DNA of 64,000 bases from PALSA-1440 sp050011195 (GCA_050011195.1 JBEKJO010000001.1:39416-103415), one strand, 5' to 3'; counted from the first letter of the stretch, positions 25,115 through 34,282 are shown. A program made the numbers and translations. The notes: generated by a model not told the origin, from the sequence alone.

Positions 25115-27900
25115 AGAACAAGGCTCACCGGCGCAAAGGCCCCAACCTGGACCTTGAAGCTGCCATTCCTGACAACGATGGGCTGGCCGGCGGGGCGGCC
25201 ACGGAGGTCCACCGGCTGCACCTGTTTGACGTTCATCCCCTCGGGCAGCCGGACTCTGACCGTGCCGGATTGGCCGGCCTGTTCCCAGAGGCGCAAGACG
25301 GTGCCAGGGCCGTCGGGATTGGAACCGCAGGCGGTGACGAGAATGCTTTTGCGTGAGAGCTCGAGGCCGCGCCGGGTCGGCGGCAATGAGCCGGGCGGTC
25401 CGTCGGAGACCGCCGCGAGAAGGGGATAGCGGACTTCGAGGGAGGGGGTGATGAGGGAAGGTTCGGCGGCGTAATGCTGGATGGCCCACAATCGCACCCG
25501 GGAGGTCCAGGTGCCCTGGTTCCAGAGGCGGAAGTTGGTATCCCATTGGTTATTGAACAGGTTCACGTAGGCCACGGGCTTCTTAGGCACAAAGTCCAGC
25601 GAATACCGCCAGCAACCGGGCGTATCGAGGCTGACCAGGGGATAGTCGATCGGGCAGAAGCCGACGCCGCGACCGCCGGCATCAGTGAGGCTCACGCCAG
25701 TGTTGATGCCGAAGATGTGCCGGTTGGCACCGGTGACGATGTCGTGGGCGGGGTCAATGATGGAACAGAGGCGGCCCAGACGGAATTGCGGGGCATGGAC
25801 GTTGAGCGGGAGGCAGAGCCAGCCGGCTTCCGGCCACGGGTCGAAGGGCTTGTCGTGGAGCGTGATTTCCAGGTCGGCACAGGGCTGGTCGCGGTAGAGT
25901 ATGAGGCGGGTGGTGACGGCGGGCAGACTGGCGGTGGCGGTGGCTTCCATGATGGCAGCGACCGAGGCGGCGGCTTCCTCAAAGCGCAGCTTGAAGTTCC
26001 CGGGGGAAGCGGCCTGATATTGGCTGGCTGGCGGCAGGCCGGGCTTAAAGAAGTCGGCGTGCATGTGGCCCTGTTTAAGGTAGGCGCGGCAGTATTGGGT
26101 GACCTGGTTGCCATCGAACCGTTCGTACAGGTATTGGCCCAAGCCAACCGGGGCGCTGGTGTCAGCCAGTTCGCGACCGGAGCGTTTGTCCACCAGGGAA
26201 AGGACGATGCCGCGGGAAGCGTCGAGGGTGGCAGAGAAGAAGGGGCTTTCCAGCGAGGCGGCAGGGGGCGTGTTGCGTGTTGCGTGTTGCGTGGCGGGCG
26301 CTTTGGCGGCGGTGTAAGTCCGATAGCCCATCGGCGGGATGTCGCGGGCGAAGAAGTTGAACTGCCCAGCCGTGGTCTGGACGGGTGAAACTTCGCCGCC
26401 GTCAACGGGCTTGAGCGCGGTGAAGGCGGAGTCGCTGGAGTCGAGGGTGACTATGCCGCTGCGTGTCCAGGGGAGCGGGTTGTAAACGACGACGCGCCGG
26501 CCCTCGGTGTTCACGCTTTGGGCCAGGGCCTGCAAGTTCCTCGCCAGCGCCGGGGTGATAATCTCATGGGCCTTCTTGATGTAAGCAGTGTGCTCATCCC
26601 AAGAGCTTTCGATGCGGTCAAATCGGCCCGTGGCGCGGTCTTTCTGGAAGGCCTCGCCGAAGCTGAGCATGTTATGAATCCAGCCGACGGAGCCGCCCCA
26701 AGTGTGTTCACCGTAGAGAAGGCTCTGCTCGTAGGCTGCGGCGATGGCCGGCGCTTCGTTGGGCAGAGGCAGGCCCCAGCCGCGTAGTTGGGTGTTGAGA
26801 GTCTCGGTAGCGGCGATGAGCGGGCGGGTGTTGCGGGCGAGCTTCGCGCCGGCGGGATCGGACATGGGGCCGTGAATCCAGGTGTCCGGGGTGTCGCTGC
26901 GCACCACGGGCAGGTTGGGCTTCTCGGCGAGGATGGCGTCACCGAAGTCGGAGAGCCTGCCGATGCGGACCTTGACGCCCGGGAACTGTTGGGCGGCCTG
27001 GTCGAGCAGCTTCCTGACTTCGTCGGGGCGCGGGGGGCCGTGGTTATCGCCGGTGTGGATGCAGGCCAGCCAGGTGCGATAGGGCCAGTCGGCGGGCGGG
27101 GCAAGCTGGGTCCCGTAGTAGGGAGAATACATGGTGAGGACGCGGGAACCGTCGGGGCCCTGCCACCAGTAAAGCAAGGGGACTTTCAAGGGTCCGCTGG
27201 ACCCGTTGCAGCCGATCATCATGAAGTCAATGCCGGCGTGCTTCAGCAACGTGGCCATCATCCAGGTGTGTTCCGGCACATCGGTCATCTTGCCATCGCG
27301 CGGCAGTTCCAGCCCGAGGCGGCGGGTCAGTCGCGAAGAGTACCCAAGGCCGCGCACGAGGTCTTCGGCTTCGAGCAGCTCGGTGTGGGTGGAAAAAGGC
27401 AGGCCGTGGACTACGAACCGTCCGTCCCGGAGCGCCTGTTCCACGCGCTCTTTGCGTTGTGGCGATTGCCCGGGCCAGTCCTGGAGAATCTTGTGCATCG
27501 GCCAGCCGGAGAGGGTCCAGGTGAACTGCTGTTGGGGCGGCAGGTCGCGGTTCTGGTCCACGACCTCGAGCGCCTGGTCAATCATCGTGGTGCGGTAGCG
27601 CTGGACGATGTTGGTGGCCAAGTCGGTGTAGCCGATGTCGAAGTGGGTCTTGAAGACCACGATGATCTCCCGGAGGGTGTTTGTCTCCGCCGCCGGACTG
27701 GTCAGGGCGGCGAGCAGCAGCAGGGAGAGAACCCCCCGGACCTTTGACGTGCGTTGCGCCTGTGAACCCCAAGGCGGAGACGGACCCCTCACCCCGGCCC
27801 TCTCCCCTTCGGAAGGGGAGAGGGGGAATCGTCGGCAGCTCTCTGGCGAATCGAGGTTAATGGAAAGGAGTCTCAGCCGGGAGGTGGTGCGTGTTGTCAT
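25111..27900 (-). CDS. GH38-type alpha-mannosidase-like protein (DUF5054-like), exported
   Basis: The product has 929 residues. After a hydrophobic export segment (VLSLLLLAALTSPA, about 57-70) the catalytic domain opens with VVFKTHFDIGYTDLA, whose H86-x-D88 pair is the GH38 metal-site motif. It continues WPMHKILQDW and TDVPEHTWMMATLLKHAGID, then a central helical and a C-terminal beta domain. It probably trims alpha-mannosides outside the cytoplasm. Residues about 22-40 (CRRFPLSPSEGERAGVRG) are encoded by a dispersed 66-bp repeat. A 7-bp repeat adds ATQHATRNTPP in the linker near residue 540. The start is therefore uncertain: ATG 27900 or the in-frame GTG at 27792. Confidence 0.85.
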   Translation of the reverse strand: MTTRTTSRLRLLSINLDSPESCRRFPLSPSEGERAGVRGPSPPWGSQAQRTSKVRGVLSLLLLAALTSPAAETNTLREIIVVFKTHFDIGYTDLATNIVQRYRTTMIDQALEVVDQNRDLPPQQQFTWTLSGWPMHKILQDWPGQSPQRKERVEQALRDGRFVVHGLPFSTHTELLEAEDLVRGLGYSSRLTRRLGLELPRDGKMTDVPEHTWMMATLLKHAGIDFMMIGCNGSSGPLKVPLLYWWQGPDGSRVLTMYSPYYGTQLAPPADWPYRTWLACIHTGDNHGPPRPDEVRKLLDQAAQQFPGVKVRIGRLSDFGDAILAEKPNLPVVRSDTPDTWIHGPMSDPAGAKLARNTRPLIAATETLNTQLRGWGLPLPNEAPAIAAAYEQSLLYGEHTWGGSVGWIHNMLSFGEAFQKDRATGRFDRIESSWDEHTAYIKKAHEIITPALARNLQALAQSVNTEGRRVVVYNPLPWTRSGIVTLDSSDSAFTALKPVDGGEVSPVQTTAGQFNFFARDIPPMGYRTYTAAKAPATQHATRNTPPAASLESPFFSATLDASRGIVLSLVDKRSGRELADTSAPVGLGQYLYERFDGNQVTQYCRAYLKQGHMHADFFKPGLPPASQYQAASPGNFKLRFEEAAASVAAIMEATATASLPAVTTRLILYRDQPCADLEITLHDKPFDPWPEAGWLCLPLNVHAPQFRLGRLCSIIDPAHDIVTGANRHIFGINTGVSLTDAGGRGVGFCPIDYPLVSLDTPGCWRYSLDFVPKKPVAYVNLFNNQWDTNFRLWNQGTWTSRVRLWAIQHYAAEPSLITPSLEVRYPLLAAVSDGPPGSLPPTRRGLELSRKSILVTACGSNPDGPGTVLRLWEQAGQSGTVRVRLPEGMNVKQVQPVDLRGRPAGQPIVVRNGSFKVQVGAFAPVSLVL
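26270..26293. repeat. In-frame 7-bp array (GTGTTGC x3) inside the GH38 gene
   Basis: GTGTTGC repeats at 26270, 26277 and 26284, with a partial fourth unit. On the coding strand it adds a short polar linker (ATQHATRN) between two domains without breaking the frame. Confidence 0.85.
27785..27850 (-). repeat. 66-bp dispersed palindromic element, copy 1
   Basis: Read on the minus strand it matches 52925-52990 over its full 66 nt with only a few changes. The core is a palindrome around CCCCTTCCGAAGGGGAG. The end holds GGGAGAGGG followed by an in-frame GTG. It lies inside the 5' end of the GH38 gene, before the export signal. Confidence 0.85.
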
Positions 27901-28221
27901 AAAGCTTATCAGGGCAGCCCAGACCGTAAGTAAACGGGTGCGCGGAGTAAATCCAAATGTTCGGTTTGCCGGGCGGGGGGGCGTATCGTGACGGTACCAC
28001 CAGTCCCGGCAGCGTGGCGGGCGAACCCAAGCTCAACGCGGCAACACGCCCCACCCTCAGGCTGTTGTCTTGGTCAGCGTCCGTCCTTGGAATCCTAACG
28101 CGGGTCGATTATCAGAGGAAGATTCTATGGATCAACGCACGACCAGAGAACTGGAAATCAGGAATAACCCTGTGAACCAACGTGTGCCCAACCAAATCGC
28201 CCGGCTTACCGCCTCCGCCGC
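27901..28221. other. 321-bp intergenic stretch, no gene seen
   Basis: It lies between the divergently placed end regions of the GH38 gene start (27900) and the tag stop (28222). Short frames such as the one from 28126 overlap the tag 3' end antisense and have no support. No repeat array is obvious. Confidence 0.5.
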
Positions 28222-28806
28222 TCACTCAATCTCCGAATACCGGAAGCAATTGACCAGGTGGTCGTTGACCATCCCCACCGCTTGCATAAGGGCGTAACAG
28301 ATCGTCGGCCCGACGAATTTGAATCCGCGCCCGAGCAAATCCTTGCTCATGGAGTCGGATTGCGGCGTGCGCGCGGGAATCTGCTTTAGCGTCTGCCAGG
28401 CATTCCGAACGGGGTGCCCGGCCACGAAGCGCCAGATGTAGGCGTCGAAGCTGCCGAATTCCCTCTGGACGGCGAGGAAGGCCTGCGCGTTCCGGATGGC
28501 GGCGGCAATCTTGAGCCGGTTGCGCACGATGCCGGCGTCGGCGAGCAGCTTCTTGACTTTGCGGGCATCGTAGCGCGCGACTTTCCGGGCGTCGAAGTGG
28601 TCGAACGCCTGGCGGTAGTGGTCGCGCTTCTCCAGGATGGTGGACCAGCTCAGCCCCGCCTGGGCGCCTTCGAGAACGAGGAACTCGAAGAGGACCCGGT
28701 CGTCATGCTGTGGCACGCCCCATTCGCGGTCATGGTATTGGATGTTCAGAGGGGTGGTGGCCCACTGGCAGCGCTGCGTGAGGGGCGAGGTGCGGGTCGA
28801 ACTCAT
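28222..28806 (-). CDS. tag: DNA-3-methyladenine glycosylase I
   Basis: The product has 194 residues, the normal size. The signature QRCQWATTPLNIQYHDREWG is at the N-terminus, followed by FEFLVLEGAQAGLSWSTILE and FKFVGPTICYALMQAVGMVN, ending DHLVNCF. The conserved Cys/His residues near both ends (C13, H25, H183, C187 approximately) are the Tag zinc ligands. It removes 3-methyladenine from alkylated DNA in the cytosol (base excision repair). It is divergent from the MFS gene across a 77-bp spacer. Confidence 0.95.
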   Translation of the reverse strand: MSSTRTSPLTQRCQWATTPLNIQYHDREWGVPQHDDRVLFEFLVLEGAQAGLSWSTILEKRDHYRQAFDHFDARKVARYDARKVKKLLADAGIVRNRLKIAAAIRNAQAFLAVQREFGSFDAYIWRFVAGHPVRNAWQTLKQIPARTPQSDSMSKDLLGRGFKFVGPTICYALMQAVGMVNDHLVNCFRYSEIE

Positions 28807-28883
28807 ACGGAAATGAATCTAGCCTCGCGCATTGGCAACCGCAACTTGACATGCGCCAACACCATTTCGGAGTATGAGCCGTC

Positions 28884-30596
28884 ATGCAAGCATCGTCGGA
28901 TACCGGGGGCGCGGCCCAGCAAGCGGTTGTCCCCGCGTCGCCACCGGACGCTGCGGCTGAATCCATCACCCTCTATCACTGGCTCGTCGTCTTCTTCGCC
29001 TCGTGCGGGTGGCTGTTTGACTGCATGGGACAGCGGATTTTTGTCCTCTCGCGCGAGCCGGCGCTGAGGGAATTGCTGGGGGCCACCGCTTCGGACGACG
29101 ACGTGAAATACTGGGGCGGCATCGCCACACTGGTCATGATGGTCGGCTGGGCCACCGGCGGCATCCTCTTCGGCATGATGAGCGACCACTATGGCCGCGT
29201 GAAGACCATGGTCAGCACCCTGCTCGCCTACACTATTTTCTCCGGCCTGTCCGGTTTTGCGCGCACGGGCGTCGAATTCCTGAGCTTTCGTTTCCTGTTC
29301 GGCCTGGGGGTGGGCGGAATGTTCGGCGCGGCGACAACCCTGGTGGCGGAAAGCGTGCCGCGGCGTTTTCGCACCACGGCGCTCGGCTCGATGCAGGCGT
29401 TGTCGGCGTGCGGCAACATGCTGGCTTCCGGGCTTAGCCTCAGTATCACCCCCGGCATGGAGAGTTTTTGGGGCCATTATAGCGGCTGGCAGGTGCTCTC
29501 CTTCGTGAGCGTTTTTCCCGCCATCCTCGCCGTGCCAATGCTGCTCATCTTGAAGGAACCCCAGGCGTGGATAAGAGCCAAAGCAGAGGCCGTTACCGGC
29601 GGTGCCGGTAAAGCCGTCGGCTCGATTGCGGATTTGTTCCGCCATCCCCGCTGGCGCCGCAGCACGCTGGTCGGCATCTGCCTGGGCGTCGCCGGCATGG
29701 CCGGTTTGTGGGGGATCGCCTTCTTCTCGCCGGAGTTGATCACCACTGCCTTCAAGAATCGGCCCCTGCAAGTCGAGGAAATCCTCAAGCCGGCGCAACT
29801 TTGCGCCGCCTTGAAGTCCCCGGCCAACCCGGCCATCGCCCATCTCAAGGCCAGGCTGTCGCCCGACCTCGTCCAACAGTTGGACGCCTTCGCGCCCGAC
29901 AAGCCAGCGCCGCCCGCCACCGTCCGGGCGCTGGTGCAAGACCTCAACCGCCTTATCCAGCAGGACAATCTTCATAACGAAGAAGTCTTCCAATCCGTGG
30001 ACCTCAAGCAACGCACGAAGAACTTGATTCAACTGGTGCAGAAGAACGGCGAACGGCAGAATATCATCTCGCTCAACCGGCAACTGGTGGATCAACTCTT
30101 CCCGGGCGCCATCAGCGAGCTGCAGAAGACCATCGACCAGACCCGCAACTGGGGCACACTACTTCAGGACGTAGGCTCGCTGCTGGGGATGTTCGCGTTC
30201 ACCTTCGCGGCCTCGTATTTCAACCGGCGCATTGCCTTCCTCGGGGCGTTTGTCCTCTGCCTCTGCTCGGTGTCCTACGTCTTTTGTTCCCTGAAGACGG
30301 CGACCGATGTGCTCTGGATGCTGCCGCTGATGGGCTTTGCCACGCTGTCCTGTTTTGCGGGTTACTCAATCTACTTCCCGGAAATCTTTCCCACGCGCCT
30401 GCGCGGCACCGGCGTCGGCTTCTGCTATAATACCGTTCGCTACCTGGCAGCTCCCTTCCCGTTCCTGCTGGGCTGGCTGAGCACGCTGATGCCCTTCCGC
30501 ACGGTGGCCGTGATCATGTCCTCGATCTACCTCCTGGGCATCGCTGCCCTGATTTGGGCGCCGGAGACCAAGGGGCAACCGTTGCCGGAGGATTGA
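28884..30596 (+). CDS. MFS transporter with a large soluble insertion
   Basis: The product has 570 residues, about 130 more than usual. The N-terminal half has six predicted helices from about residue 30, with the loop 2-3 motif GMMSDHYGRVKTM at 97-109 and the sugar/acid-porter-like RFLFGLGVGGMFGAATTLVAE. After the seventh helix (about 260-283) an extra hydrophilic helical segment runs from about 290 to 425 before helix 8. The C-terminal end GYSIYFPEIFPTRLRGTGVG is typical of the family. The substrate is unknown. The insert would lie on the periplasmic side if normal topology holds. There is no obvious operon partner. Confidence 0.88.
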   Translation: MQASSDTGGAAQQAVVPASPPDAAAESITLYHWLVVFFASCGWLFDCMGQRIFVLSREPALRELLGATASDDDVKYWGGIATLVMMVGWATGGILFGMMSDHYGRVKTMVSTLLAYTIFSGLSGFARTGVEFLSFRFLFGLGVGGMFGAATTLVAESVPRRFRTTALGSMQALSACGNMLASGLSLSITPGMESFWGHYSGWQVLSFVSVFPAILAVPMLLILKEPQAWIRAKAEAVTGGAGKAVGSIADLFRHPRWRRSTLVGICLGVAGMAGLWGIAFFSPELITTAFKNRPLQVEEILKPAQLCAALKSPANPAIAHLKARLSPDLVQQLDAFAPDKPAPPATVRALVQDLNRLIQQDNLHNEEVFQSVDLKQRTKNLIQLVQKNGERQNIISLNRQLVDQLFPGAISELQKTIDQTRNWGTLLQDVGSLLGMFAFTFAASYFNRRIAFLGAFVLCLCSVSYVFCSLKTATDVLWMLPLMGFATLSCFAGYSIYFPEIFPTRLRGTGVGFCYNTVRYLAAPFPFLLGWLSTLMPFRTVAVIMSSIYLLGIAALIWAPETKGQPLPED

Positions 30597-30604
30597 CGGG
30601 GCGA

Positions 30605-30634
30605 AAAAAGGCCCGTCCTCGGAAAAGGACGGGC
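30605..30634 (-). terminator. Intrinsic terminator of the ribosomal operon
   Basis: The stem GCCCGTCCT (30611-30619) pairs with AGGACGGGC (30626-30634) across a 6-nt loop. Read on the minus strand it is followed by CTTTTTTCGC. It sits 28 bp after the rplQ stop, so it ends the rplB-rplQ transcript, and it may also cover the converging MFS gene. Confidence 0.85.
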
Positions 30635-30661
30635 GGTGAGTGAATTTGATTCGGGGTTCGG

Positions 30662-31120
30662 TTACTTGGCGGCTTCGGCTTTTGCTTCCGCTTTGGCGTC
30701 TTTGGCTTCGGCCGGTTTGGTTTCCTTGGCCGGCTTCTCTTCAGCCGGAGCTTCGGCGACTATGCCAAGGTCCACCCATTCGAGAATAGCCCTTTGGGCG
30801 GCGTCACCCTGACGCTGGTTCAGCCGCACGATACGGGTATAACCACCCCGACGCTCTTTTTGCGCGGGCGCGATTTCGTCGAACAGGATTTGCACCGCGT
30901 CTTCCTGATGGAGGCGCGCGGCGGCTAGGCGGCGGTCGTGAATGGTGCCACGCTTGCCGAGCGTGACCATCTTCTCCGCCACGGACCGGGCGGCTTTGGC
31001 CTTGGCCAGAGTGGTGACGACGCGTTTGTGCTTGATCAGGCTGCAAACCAGGTTGGCGAGCATCGCATTCCGATGTTCACCCGTGCGGCCCAGCTTGGCA
31101 GTTCGCTTAAGGTGTCGCAT
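30662..31120 (-). CDS. rplQ: 50S ribosomal protein bL17
   Basis: The product has 152 residues. The start MRHLKRTAKLGRTGEHRNAM and the core LIKHKRVVTTLAKAKAARSV are diagnostic. After the usual domain (about 115 residues) there is an added Ala/Lys/Glu-rich tail of about 35 residues (EEKPAKETKPAEAKDAKAEA), a low-complexity extension like those on S11 and S5 of this operon. It is the last gene of the cluster and sits at the polypeptide exit side of the large subunit. Confidence 0.97.
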   Translation of the reverse strand: MRHLKRTAKLGRTGEHRNAMLANLVCSLIKHKRVVTTLAKAKAARSVAEKMVTLGKRGTIHDRRLAAARLHQEDAVQILFDEIAPAQKERRGGYTRIVRLNQRQGDAAQRAILEWVDLGIVAEAPAEEKPAKETKPAEAKDAKAEAKAEAAK

Positions 31121-31124
31121 AAGT

Positions 31125-31159
31125 AGTAACTGGTAATCGGTAATTGGTAATTGGTCATC
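31125..31159. repeat. 7-bp array (GGTAATT family, 5 units) in the rplQ-rpoA spacer
   Basis: AGTAACT, GGTAATC, GGTAATT, GGTAATT and GGTCATC occupy 31125-31159, directly 5' of the rplQ start codon on the coding strand, where a ribosome-binding site is expected. Confidence 0.85.
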
Positions 31160-31200
31160 AAGGGCAAAGCACGGCTCCCAAGGAGCCACGCTCTCCGTTA

Positions 31201-32223
31201 TCAGGGAGCCGGCGCGGTCGCACCCTCTTCTTTGGGCGTCTCCAGCAGGTCCGCCTCGAAGGTCATGCCCAGCGTCAAACCCAAGGCGGCCAGTTTGTCT
31301 TTGATTTCATTGAGCGACTTCTTGCCGAAGTTGCGATACTTGAGCATCTCCTGCTCGGTCTTCATCGCGAGCTGGCCGACGGTGGTGATATTCGCATTGT
31401 TCAAACAGTTAGCCGCGCGGACGCTTAACTCGATTTCGTTGACGCTCATGTTGAGCAGCTTCTTGAGCTTGGTCTTCTCCTCGTCCTGCTTGTCCACGAC
31501 TTCCTCGAACTCGACGGCATTCTTGTCGTAGCCGACAAACACGTCGAGGTGGTGTTGCAGGATGGCAGAGGCCTGGGTCAGAGCATCATCGGGCGAGATG
31601 CGGCCGTCGGTCCAAACCTCGAGGATCAGGCGGTCGTAATCAGTGCGCTGGCCGACGCGAGCGTTTTCGACCGCATAGCGGACACGGGTCACCGGGGAGA
31701 AAAGCGAGTCGATGGCAATAACGGCAATCGGTTGATTCGGCTTCTTGTTCTCGTCGCCCGGCAGAAAGCCGCGGCCAACCTTGACTTCCAACTCCATCTC
31801 GAACTTCTTCTTCCTATCCAGCGTGCAGATGTGTTGGGTGGGGTTGACCAACTCGACGTTCTGGTTGAGTTGGATGTCGGCGGCGGTGACCTCGCCCTCT
31901 TTGTTAACGGAGAGCAAAAGGGTTTGGGGGTCGCGCGAGTACGCCTTGAACAAAACCTTTTTGAGATTCAAGACGATCTCCGTGACATCCTCGACCACCC
32001 CGTCAATGGTGGTGAATTCGTGCATCGCCCCGTCGATCTTGATGGAGCAGATGGCGGCGCCTTCCAGGGAGGAAAGCAGCACGCGCCGGAGAGAGTTGCC
32101 AATGGTATGGCCGTAACCGGTTTCAAACGGCTCGGCAACAAACTTGGCGTAGATATCGGTGGCGGTTGAATCTTCTTTCGTCAACCGCTTGGGCATTTCG
32201 AAGCGTCCTAGACGTACTGGCAT
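31201..32223 (-). CDS. rpoA: DNA-directed RNA polymerase alpha subunit
   Basis: The product has 340 residues. The N-terminal dimerisation domain has FVAEPFETGYGHTIGNSLRR at about 29-48 and the C-terminal domain (about 255-325) has LNNANITTVGQLAMKTEQEM and LNEIKDKLAALGLTLGM. It scaffolds RNA polymerase assembly, and the C-terminal domain contacts UP elements and activators. The standard neighbours are rpsD upstream and rplQ downstream. The 161-bp spacer to rpsD is unusually long for this operon. Confidence 0.98.
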   Translation of the reverse strand: MPVRLGRFEMPKRLTKEDSTATDIYAKFVAEPFETGYGHTIGNSLRRVLLSSLEGAAICSIKIDGAMHEFTTIDGVVEDVTEIVLNLKKVLFKAYSRDPQTLLLSVNKEGEVTAADIQLNQNVELVNPTQHICTLDRKKKFEMELEVKVGRGFLPGDENKKPNQPIAVIAIDSLFSPVTRVRYAVENARVGQRTDYDRLILEVWTDGRISPDDALTQASAILQHHLDVFVGYDKNAVEFEEVVDKQDEEKTKLKKLLNMSVNEIELSVRAANCLNNANITTVGQLAMKTEQEMLKYRNFGKKSLNEIKDKLAALGLTLGMTFEADLLETPKEEGATAPAP

Positions 32224-32384
32224 ATGTTCCTTTCAACAATTTTAACCTGACCCCTCCGACCATTATTCCCGCCGGCCAGAGGAGCCCGTATAATTGCTAT
32301 GGATTGATGGAGTGGTGGAGCGATAGGTTGAGCGCGGGGCGCTCTTCCATCAACCCATTAACCCAACAATCCGGTTTCATTGGT

Positions 32385-32993
32385 TTAGCGGGAATAAAAT
32401 TCGACTACGGCCTGCTCGTTGGCAATAGGCTGGATCTCATCACGGGTCGGAATACGCATGACGACCCCTTTGAGGGCCTCTTTGTCCAAAGAGAGCCAAC
32501 CAGGCACAGCCCGGCTGGCAGCGCTTTCCAGATTTTTCGTCACCAATTGCCGCGCTGCATTGGAATTCTTGATCTCAATGATGTCGTTCACCTTGAGGCC
32601 AAATGAAGGAATATTGACCTTGCGCCCGTTGACCTTCACGTGCCCATGCGCCACCAATTGCCGGGCGGCCGCGCGCGTATTGGCGAAACCGAGATGATAA
32701 GCGACGTTGTCCAGCCGAGTTTCCAGAATCTGCAGCATCTGCTCGCCGGTAACTCCACGGCGCCGCAACGCGCGTTCATAAACGCCACGAAACTGGCGCT
32801 CGAGCAGTCCATAATAATAACGGAGCTTTTGCTTCTCAATCAGGCCCAAACCGTAATCGGTGTGCTTGCGGCGCGACTTCGGGCCATGCACGCCGGGACC
32901 GTAATTGCGGCGCTCGAGATATTTCGACGGGCCAAAGATCGGAACACCGAAGCGGCGGCTGATGCGAACGCGAGGACCAGTATAACGAGCCAT
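32385..32993 (-). CDS. rpsD: 30S ribosomal protein uS4
   Basis: The product has 202 residues. YLERRNYGPGVHGPKSRRKH, KQKLRYYYGLLERQFRGVYE and the S4 RNA-binding domain (TRLDNVAYHLGFANTRAAAR, HVKVNGRKVNIPSF) are present. The N-terminus lacks the zinc-binding cysteines found in some S4 paralogues, so this is the zinc-free form. It nucleates assembly of the small subunit and often autoregulates the alpha operon. It lies between rpsK and rpoA. Confidence 0.98.
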   Translation of the reverse strand: MARYTGPRVRISRRFGVPIFGPSKYLERRNYGPGVHGPKSRRKHTDYGLGLIEKQKLRYYYGLLERQFRGVYERALRRRGVTGEQMLQILETRLDNVAYHLGFANTRAAARQLVAHGHVKVNGRKVNIPSFGLKVNDIIEIKNSNAARQLVTKNLESAASRAVPGWLSLDKEALKGVVMRIPTRDEIQPIANEQAVVEFYSR

Positions 32994-33030
32994 TTTCTAA
33001 AGTGGATAGTCGATCGTTGTCAGTTGATGG

Positions 33031-33681
33031 TTAGACACGGCGTTTCTTGCGCGGGCGGCAGCCGTTGTGCGGCACGGGAGTAACATCCTTGATGGTGGTG
33101 ATTTCCAACCCGATCGCCTGAAAAGCGCGGATGGCCGACTCACGGCCGGAGCCGGGCCCCTTAACGCGCACTTCGATCTCGCGCATGCCGTGCGACATCG
33201 CCTGCCGCGCAGCGTCTTGTGCGACCTGCTGGGCGGCGTAGGCCGTACTCTTGCGCGAACCTTTGAAGCCAACGCGCCCGGCACTCGACCAGCCGATGAC
33301 ATGTCCTTGCATATCTGTGATGCTGACCAGCGTGTTGTTGAACGTCGCCAGAATGTTGGCGATGCCACTCACAATATTCTTGGCGCCTTTTGCCTTGATG
33401 ATCTTCTTGCCGGCGAGATCGTCGGCGAGCAACTCGGCGGCGGTGGGAGCCGCTACCGCAGCCACGGGTGCCGCTCCTTCAGCGGGTTTGGGCGTTTCGG
33501 CAGCGGGGGCGGCGCCTTCGGCGACTGGAGCGGCTGCCTTCTTCGGTGCTTTAGCCGGTGCCGCCTCACCAGCGGGTTTGGCGATTTGTTTGTCGGCGGC
33601 CTTGGCAGCGGCGGTTTCCGGTTTAGCTACGGGTTTACCTTCCTTCTTGGGAGCGGGTTTCTTCTTGGTTTCGTCAGCCAT
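33031..33681 (-). CDS. rpsK: 30S ribosomal protein uS11 with a long Ala/Pro/Lys-rich N-terminal extension
   Basis: The product has 216 residues against about 130 for usual S11. The conserved domain begins near residue 97 (AKNIVSGIANILATFNNTLV) and ends HNGCRPRKKRRV. The first ~90 residues are low-complexity (APKKEGKPVAKPETAAAKAA, later AAAPVAEGAAPAAETPKPAE) and probably disordered. The start codon is supported because it follows rpsM by 47 bp and no later ATG precedes the conserved core at the usual distance. S11 sits on the platform of the small subunit near the mRNA exit. Confidence 0.95.
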   Translation of the reverse strand: MADETKKKPAPKKEGKPVAKPETAAAKAADKQIAKPAGEAAPAKAPKKAAAPVAEGAAPAAETPKPAEGAAPVAAVAAPTAAELLADDLAGKKIIKAKGAKNIVSGIANILATFNNTLVSITDMQGHVIGWSSAGRVGFKGSRKSTAYAAQQVAQDAARQAMSHGMREIEVRVKGPGSGRESAIRAFQAIGLEITTIKDVTPVPHNGCRPRKKRRV

Positions 33682-33728
33682 GGGCTAGTAAAAAAGTTAG
33701 TGTTTGGCGGAAGATACTTGCAGGCACA

Positions 33729-34124
33729 TTAGTGGATGCCCGTCTTGGCGGTCGGATTGCGAACAACGCCGACCGTCTTGCGCGGGCCTTTGCGAGTGCG
33801 GGCGTTGGTCTGGGTGCGCTGGCCACGAACCGGCAGACCGCGCAGGTGGCGGATGCCGCGATAACACTTGATGCCCTGCAACCGCTTGAGGTTCATCCCA
33901 ATCTCGCGGCGCAGATCGCCTTCGATAACGTATTTGCCGTCCTGAATGGCATGCACGATCTGCGAGAGCTGTTGCTCGGTTAGATCCTTGGCACGGACGC
34001 TGGGATCGATATTCGCCTTGGCCAGAATCACTTTCGAGTTGCTGGGACCAAGGCCGTAAATGTAGCGCAGCGCGATGTCGATGCGCTTGTTCGGCGGAAC
34101 TTCCACACCAATGATACGAGCCAT
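33729..34124 (-). CDS. rpsM: 30S ribosomal protein uS13
   Basis: The product has 131 residues. MARIIGVEVPPNKRIDIALR, IYGLGPSNSKVILAKANID and the basic tail RGQRTQTNARTRKGPRKTVG are the S13 hallmarks. It contacts the head of the small subunit and the P-site tRNA. Its place between rpmJ and rpsK is standard. Confidence 0.98.
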   Translation of the reverse strand: MARIIGVEVPPNKRIDIALRYIYGLGPSNSKVILAKANIDPSVRAKDLTEQQLSQIVHAIQDGKYVIEGDLRREIGMNLKRLQGIKCYRGIRHLRGLPVRGQRTQTNARTRKGPRKTVGVVRNPTAKTGIH

Positions 34125-34164
34125 ATATTCGTTAGAGCGTTAAATGAGTTACGCAGGCGGTGGG

Positions 34165-34278
34165 TCAGCCCTGGCGCTGCTTGTGGCGAGGGTTCGTACA
34201 GATCACACGAATGACGCCTTTGCGGCGAATAATTTTGCAATTCTCGCAGAGCTTCTTAACGGATGCGCGGACTTTCAT
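34165..34278 (-). CDS. rpmJ: 50S ribosomal protein bL36
   Basis: The product has 37 residues: MKVRASVKKLCENCKIIRRK, then VIRVICTNPRHKQRQG. The C-x2-C...C-x4-H zinc motif is intact, so this is the zinc-binding form. The start is fixed by the family N-terminus, because earlier in-frame codons belong to infA sequence in another frame. It lies 4 nt after the infA stop. Confidence 0.97.
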   Translation of the reverse strand: MKVRASVKKLCENCKIIRRKGVIRVICTNPRHKQRQG

Positions 34279-34282
34279 ATTT

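Noticed and set aside
30605..30634. Terminator of the MFS gene (plus strand)
   Set aside because: The T-tract lies only on the minus-strand 3' side, so it primarily serves the ribosomal operon.
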